Below are positions 59,550 to 64,000 of a stretch of 64,000 bases of DNA, in pieces; position 1 is the first letter of the stretch; every line of letters starts with the position of its first letter. The stretch lies in contig CAYXBC010000028.1 in the NCBI GenBank assembly GCA_964463255.1, positions 13,334 through 77,333 on the forward strand, written 5' to 3'. The stretch comes from CAJBLF01 sp964463255. Its GTDB lineage: Bacteria; Patescibacteriota; Gracilibacteria; Absconditabacterales; Absconditicoccaceae. The position numbers and the translations under genes are program-made. The notes beneath the pieces were generated by a model. It was given only the letters and a program-made list of their open reading frames with translations, was not told the DNA's origin and did no database searches.

Positions 59550-61649
59550 ATGGCTGAGCGAAAAGAGCTGTCTCATGTGAGGAATATCGGAATCATGGCC
59601 CACATCGACGCAGGAAAAACTACTACCACTGAAAGAGTGTTATTTTATACCGGAAAGAAGCACAAGATCTGAGAAGTTCATGATGGTGCTGCAGAAATGG
59701 ACTGGATGGAACAGGAAAAAGAAAGAGGGATTACCATCACATCCGCTGCTACGACATGTTTTCGGCATGAGACCCAGATAAATATTATCGATACTCCGGG
59801 GCACGTTGATTTTACTGTGGAAGTAGAAAGATCTCTAAGAGTCCTTGATGGAGCGGTAGCGTTGCTTGATAGTTCTCAATGAGTGGAACCACAGACAGAA
59901 ACGGTTTGGAGACAGGCTGACAAATACGGAGTACCAAGAATCATCTTTGCAAACAAGATGGATAAACTTGGAGCTGATTTCTATATGTCCGTAGAATCCA
60001 TCAAATCAAGGATTACTGACAAAGGAGTAGTACTTCAGATTCCTGTAGGACAAGCTGATGAATTCAAAGCAATCATCTCTCTGCTTACTATGAAGATGTA
60101 TACGTTTGAAGGAAATATGGGTATAGAAGTAATAGAACAGGAAATACCAGCAGATATGCTAGAAAAAGCAAAAAAATATAGGGAAGAAATGATCGATAAA
60201 GTTTCGATGTTCGATGATGAATTGGCAGAGAAATTCCTAGCGTGAGAAGATATCAATATCAATCTTATCAAAAAGGCAATCAGACATGGAACTATCCATG
60301 GTAACCTGTATCCTATCCTTTGCGGATCAGCACTTGGAAACAAGGGTGTGCAGTTAGTACTTGATGCTGTGCTTGATTTCTTGCCATGTCCACTTGATAG
60401 AGGAACGATGAAAGGAATAGATCCAGATGATGAGACAAAACTTATTGAAAGAAAACCTAATGATAGTGAACCGGTATCTGCTATCGCATTCAAAATCGCT
60501 ACAGATCCCTTCGTAGGTACACTTACCTTCGTAAGAGTATATTCAGGTATCATCAAATCAGGTGATACATTGCTCAATCCGCTTACCAGACAAAAAGAAA
60601 GAGTAGGAAGGTTATTGTTGATGCACGCAAACAAGAGAGAAGAGATAGCAGAGATACATGCAGGTCACATCTGTGCATTCTTGGGGCTCAAAGATACAAG
60701 GACGGGACATACACTTTGTGATATGAAAGATCCTATCATCCTAGAGAAGATGGAATTCCCAGCACCAGTTATCGATATCGCTATCGAACCAAAGACAAAA
60801 TCTGATCAAGAAAGGATGGGTATTGGACTTTCCAAACTTGCTTATGAAGATCCTTCATTCAAATATTATTCTGATCCAGAAAGCAATCAGACGATTATTG
60901 CAGGTATGGGTGAGTTGCATCTAGAGATTATTGTAGATAGACTCAGGAGAGAACATAAAGTAGAAGTAAATACCGGTAAACCGCAAGTAGCATACAGAGA
61001 GACCATTACTCAAGACGCTAAAGGAGAAGGAATATTCAAGAGACAGACCTGAGGTAGAGGACAATTTGGACACGTATTGTTGAGACTCGAAAAAAATATG
61101 GAGAAAGATTATGAATTCAAAGATGAAGTATCTGGAGGAACGATTCCAAAAGAGTTTATCCCCGCAATCGATAAGGGAGCAAAAGAAACTGTTGCCCAAG
61201 GAGTATTAGCAGGATATCCTATCATCAATGTAAGAGTAGTCCCATATGATGGTTCATATCATGATGTGGATTCATCAGAAATCGCGTTCAAGATAGCTAC
61301 CTATAGAGCGTTCAAAGATGCATTTATGAAAGCAGGACCATGTATTTTGGAACCTATCATGGATGTAGAAGTAGTGACTCCAGAAGATTACGTAGGAGAT
61401 GTAATGGGAGATCTCTCGTGAAGGAGAGGAATGATCCAAGGACAAGACAAAAGAGGAAATGCAGCAGTTATCAAAGCAAAAGTTCCATTGTCTGAGATGT
61501 TTGGATATACCACTGATTTGAGATCAAATACGCAAGGAAGAGCACAGTCATCTATGACATTCGCATCATACGAAAAAGTTCCTGAAAATGTCGCAAAGAA
61601 AATCATTGAAGAGAGATCAGGAAAAATCAAAGCTATGGATGCAGAATAA
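59550..61649 (+). CDS. fusA: elongation factor G
   Basis: 699 residues. GTPase driving translocation. G1 MAHIDAGKTTTTE near residue 16, switch EQEKERGITITSAAT, G3 DTPGHVDF near residue 80, G4 NKMDKLG near residue 135; domain IV with QDKRGNAAV and C-terminal domain V. CGG at 59763-59765 stands at the Trp of the family FW pair before INIIDTPGH. TGA codes Gly at KIGEVH, SSQGVEPQ, TGGRGQFGH and LSGRRGM. Only about five TGA in 50 Gly, as in recA, fitting high expression. Confidence 0.98.
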
Positions 61650-61683
61650 TACTTACAAAGTACCAATTACTAATATATGAAAG

Positions 61684-61713
61684 AGCTTTCCACTACGGTG
61701 GAGAGCTTTTTTA
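61684..61713 (+). terminator. Rho-independent terminator of fusA
   Basis: AGCTTTCCAC-TACG-GTGGAGAGCT, 10-bp stem, T6. It overlaps an in-frame ATG at 61677, ruling that out as a start of the next gene. Confidence 0.92.
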
Positions 61714-61778
61714 CTTGCAAAAAATCCTACAAGCAATATATTTTGCTGATGAAAACAAAAATAATCGTCAACGATACT

Positions 61779-62252
61779 ATGCAAAAAAACTATACCTATT
61801 ATCTGACTCACCCCATGGGGCAGAATTTTTCTCCCCTATTTCATCCGGAAATAACACCCAAAGAGATGCTCGAGATGGGCGTATTCTGAGGAAAATATAT
61901 GACGGATTGTAGAGATGAATTCCCTGCGGATCGATTCGAAAACGCAAAACTTTCTCCCGATAAAAAAAATCCTAAGATTAATTTCTTTAAGGTAAATGCT
62001 TCACTTTCGCTACATGAACGAGAAGAAAAATGACGAATATATCCAGAAGATCCGAGAGGTCGATTTCAACGATATTGTAGATATTATATGGGAAGGAGGG
62101 GACCAGATGATGATCGTCAAATCAAACGTCGAAAAGCTATGACGAGACATACAAAGGCAATCAGAAATAATTGTTATCCATTGGATTGGGAGTGTAGAAA
62201 AAGACAAAGACAAGCAGTCCTGCATCGAGCTTATGATGCAAGAAAGATATAA
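61779..62252 (+). CDS. conserved Trp-rich protein (calibrates CGA = Trp), 157 aa
   Basis: A small soluble protein of unknown function that I recognise as conserved across CPR and other bacteria: MLEMGVFGGKYM near residue 30, AKLSPDKKNP, then PEDPRG and YCRYYMGRR near residues 88-105, QIKR and RQRQAVLH near the end. In the conserved pattern Trp stands in EFPxDWF, GWI, PRGWFQWYC, RW and HWAYD; here each is CGA, while conserved Arg are AGA, AGG or CGT. Start ATG 61779 fits the family; ATG 61749 in frame would add 10 residues. Two TGA glycines. Confidence 0.82.
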
Positions 62253-62284
62253 AAAAAACTTTCCTATAGGGGAAAGTTTTTTTT
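62250..62284. terminator. Rho-independent terminator, bidirectional
   Basis: AAACTTTCC/GGAAAGTTT stem with A-run and T-run on either side, between convergent genes ending at 62252 and 62291. Confidence 0.88.
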
Positions 62285-62290
62285 GATACC

Positions 62291-63727
62291 TTAGAAAATC
62301 TTATATAATCTCCAGGTCCCACCTTTGGTAATCAGGGTAAAACAATCTCATCCGGAAAGGTTCTCAAGGAATTGTTGTTGTCAGAGTCGGATATAGAAAG
62401 GTCTGTGGAGAGTTTGATACGTTTGTTTCAACATATCACACTTCGTTGTACCATCACTTGTCCATCGACGATTCCAGTTCAGATGGGTCCGTTTATCCAT
62501 ATCTGACATCCCAGGAGTGATATACGTTCTCTTGCTCCATCCCATAATCCATGGGGCATAATTTCTATGAGTGACCATGACGATAGCATCTTGTTCGAGG
62601 GTCGTATCCAAGCTTTTGAGCGAAGATAATTCTTCCTCGCTGATAAGGGGAACACTTCTCTTGGCAACATATCAAAGATAATAGACAGCAGTTCAGATAC
62701 AGACGATGCTGACCAAGGATATTCAAATCCAAGCCAATCATTTTTTGCTTCCTCTATGGATAATCTCTCTGAGTGCTATCGCCGCAAAGTAGATGACAAA
62801 GATATCAAGGAACACGATAGTCCTATTGAAATTTACAAGTCAGAAGAGGACTCGGAGGCAACTTATAATATACCCTATACTCCATACATCGATGGTTTTA
62901 CGTTTAATATGCAACCGTATTCACAAGAGACTCAGTAAGATTACCGGCCATTGCAAGGAGAGATACGAAAAGATATTCATAAAATCTCCTCCCATTCATA
63001 CGCCTCAGAAAGTAGCGCTTACGGCTTTGAGCGCTTCAGGCATGACACGGCTTCGTAATGGAATATAGCAGAGTAATGCCAGAGTTCCTGCTAGAGATCG
63101 AGCGAGAATTTTTTTCCAAGGAAATAATTTTTTCTGGATCCATTCGAGGAGTACTGACAGACCGAGGATGGCTCAGGTGAAGACGGCAGTATGCCTATGT
63201 AAGAGAATTAACAGAAAAAAAAGTATGCTTTGCAATAAGAGTTTTTTCTTTTCTCAGAGTATCAGAATCAAGAGCATCAGACTCACTCCTATGGTTTGTT
63301 TGAAATAATTTCGTCGGAAGATTTCATATTGGATAATGGAAATCCGATACAAGATGGCAGCTAATACGCCTGTTCGAGGATCTTTGCGTGATTTGAAAAA
63401 TCGGAAGAGCAGGAGTCCAGGAATTAGGGTAAGAATTCCTATCCCTCGTGTTACCAATCGGTCGAATGATACGCCGAGTTTATGGAGTAGGGCAGCAAGG
63501 ATTCATAATAGCGGTTCATGCCTCACCCGGCTCGGAAGATAACTGAAATCCATATGATTCAGAACCTGCACATAGCTTGAGAAAATTTCCTTATACATGC
63601 CAGGATCATATCCCAAGGGAACATGAGCATAGACAAAGTATCCTAATCTATATATACCCAGGATAATACCTATGGCCAAGAGTATCCGATATCCATAGGA
63701 TAAGGTCCGAGTCCAAATCTTTTTCAT
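62291..63727 (-). CDS. GT-C-like membrane glycosyltransferase, 478 aa
   Basis: About ten membrane spans and an outer loop after the first span with an acidic motif (HVPLGYDPGMYKE near residue 36), as in GT-C enzymes of the PMT/GT39 and GT83 type, which use polyprenyl-phosphate sugars. The C-terminal 110 residues are soluble (THRNYAPWIMGWSKR near residue 395). Many TGA glycines (over 12) and several CGA/CGG codons. A role in surface glycosylation with the GT4 enzyme at 53.2 kb is plausible. Start is ATG 63727. Confidence 0.62.
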
Positions 63728-63941
63728 AGGAAGCAAGAGGAGCTAAATTCCTAATCACTCTATGGTTTTATCGCAAAAAGACAAATAGAAAATAGGTGGG
63801 AACGCTATCATCACCAACATTACCCGACCAATTGCATAATGATATTGTATGGACTTTTCTGTAATAATTGCTGCAATTGGTGTCGCTTTTTAATAAATGG
63901 AATATAATTGGCTAGTTTATCTTCCTAACCACTATATATCC
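63728..63941. other. intergenic region, no gene seen
   Basis: 214 bp between divergent genes; A/T-rich, no terminator or clear promoter recognised. Confidence 0.5.
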
Positions 63942-64000
63942 ATGGTCTCGACTAATGATTTAGACGTAAAAGAGCATTTAATTCAAGATGTAATAAAAAA
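63942..64000 (+). CDS. partial gene cut by the window edge
   Basis: ATG at 63942 opens a frame that stays open for the last 19 codons (MVSTNDLDVKEHLIQDVIKK). Too short to identify; amphipathic, Asp/Lys-rich. Confidence 0.45.
   Translation, partial: MVSTNDLDVKEHLIQDVIK

Noticed and set aside
61677..61778. Start of the Trp-rich protein at ATG 61677
   Set aside because: That ATG lies at the base of the fusA terminator hairpin; the family N-terminus fits ATG 61779.

Overview
The window is chromosomal DNA of a Candidate Phyla Radiation bacterium, most likely Absconditabacteria (SR1), order Absconditabacterales. Read with the standard code almost every gene is cut into pieces at in-frame TGA. Read with UGA as glycine, the pieces join into full-length RecA, EF-G, UvrA, SufS, MurE, Ddl, TruB and others, with TGA at conserved glycines. 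CGA and CGG also sit at conserved tryptophans (response regulator WG pair, EF-G FW, guanine deaminase SWAR, DUF58 INW, and at least six sites in the gene at 61.8 kb). Arginine is AGA, AGG, CGT or CGC. This matches the doubly reassigned code I know as NCBI table 37 (UGA=Gly, CGA/CGG=Trp). Native genes lack a clear Shine-Dalgarno. I saw no rRNA, tRNA or CRISPR array.

Layout. 0-5 kb: HAD-like protein, truB, small membrane proteins and a lipoprotein, DUF59 protein. 5-10 kb: secreted protein, two-component system, decayed transposase, membrane protein. 9.9-11.6 kb: type IV secretion pilin-like pair and a TraC/VirB4-like protein. 11.7-17.2 kb: DUF1846, uvrA, uracil-DNA glycosylase, MazG-like protein. 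17.3-22.6 kb: lytic-transglycosylase-like protein and two large VirB6/TrbL-like proteins, completing a T4SS-type envelope machine. 22.8-29.7 kb: tsaB, ruvX, DUF58, then cell-wall and division genes (murE-like, rsmE, ddl, DUF212, ftsQ). 29.7-31.4 kb: an ABC permease/ATPase pair that does not follow the host code and looks foreign. 31.4-35 kb: small single-gene units, each with its own promoter and terminator.

35-40 kb: ClpB-like chaperone, guanine deaminase, SufS. 40-48.7 kb: a striking cluster of a 555-residue and a 1,737-residue membrane-anchored coiled-coil protein, a DUF4112 protein and an M23 peptidase. 48.7-50.8 kb: S24/LexA-like repressor divergent from recA with palindromic operators between them, then a 20-bp tandem array inside a large inverted repeat. 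51-59 kb: envelope and surface proteins (CHAP hydrolase, glycosyltransferase, PKD-repeat protein, DUF916-like protein with a His-rich tail), gatC. 59.5-64 kb: fusA, a conserved Trp-rich protein that proves the CGA reassignment, a GT-C-like membrane protein, and a partial gene.

The whole fits a small-genome, host-associated or predatory cell that puts much of its coding capacity into surface and secretion machinery. Several families of short palindromic repeats lie between genes, one even inside sufS.
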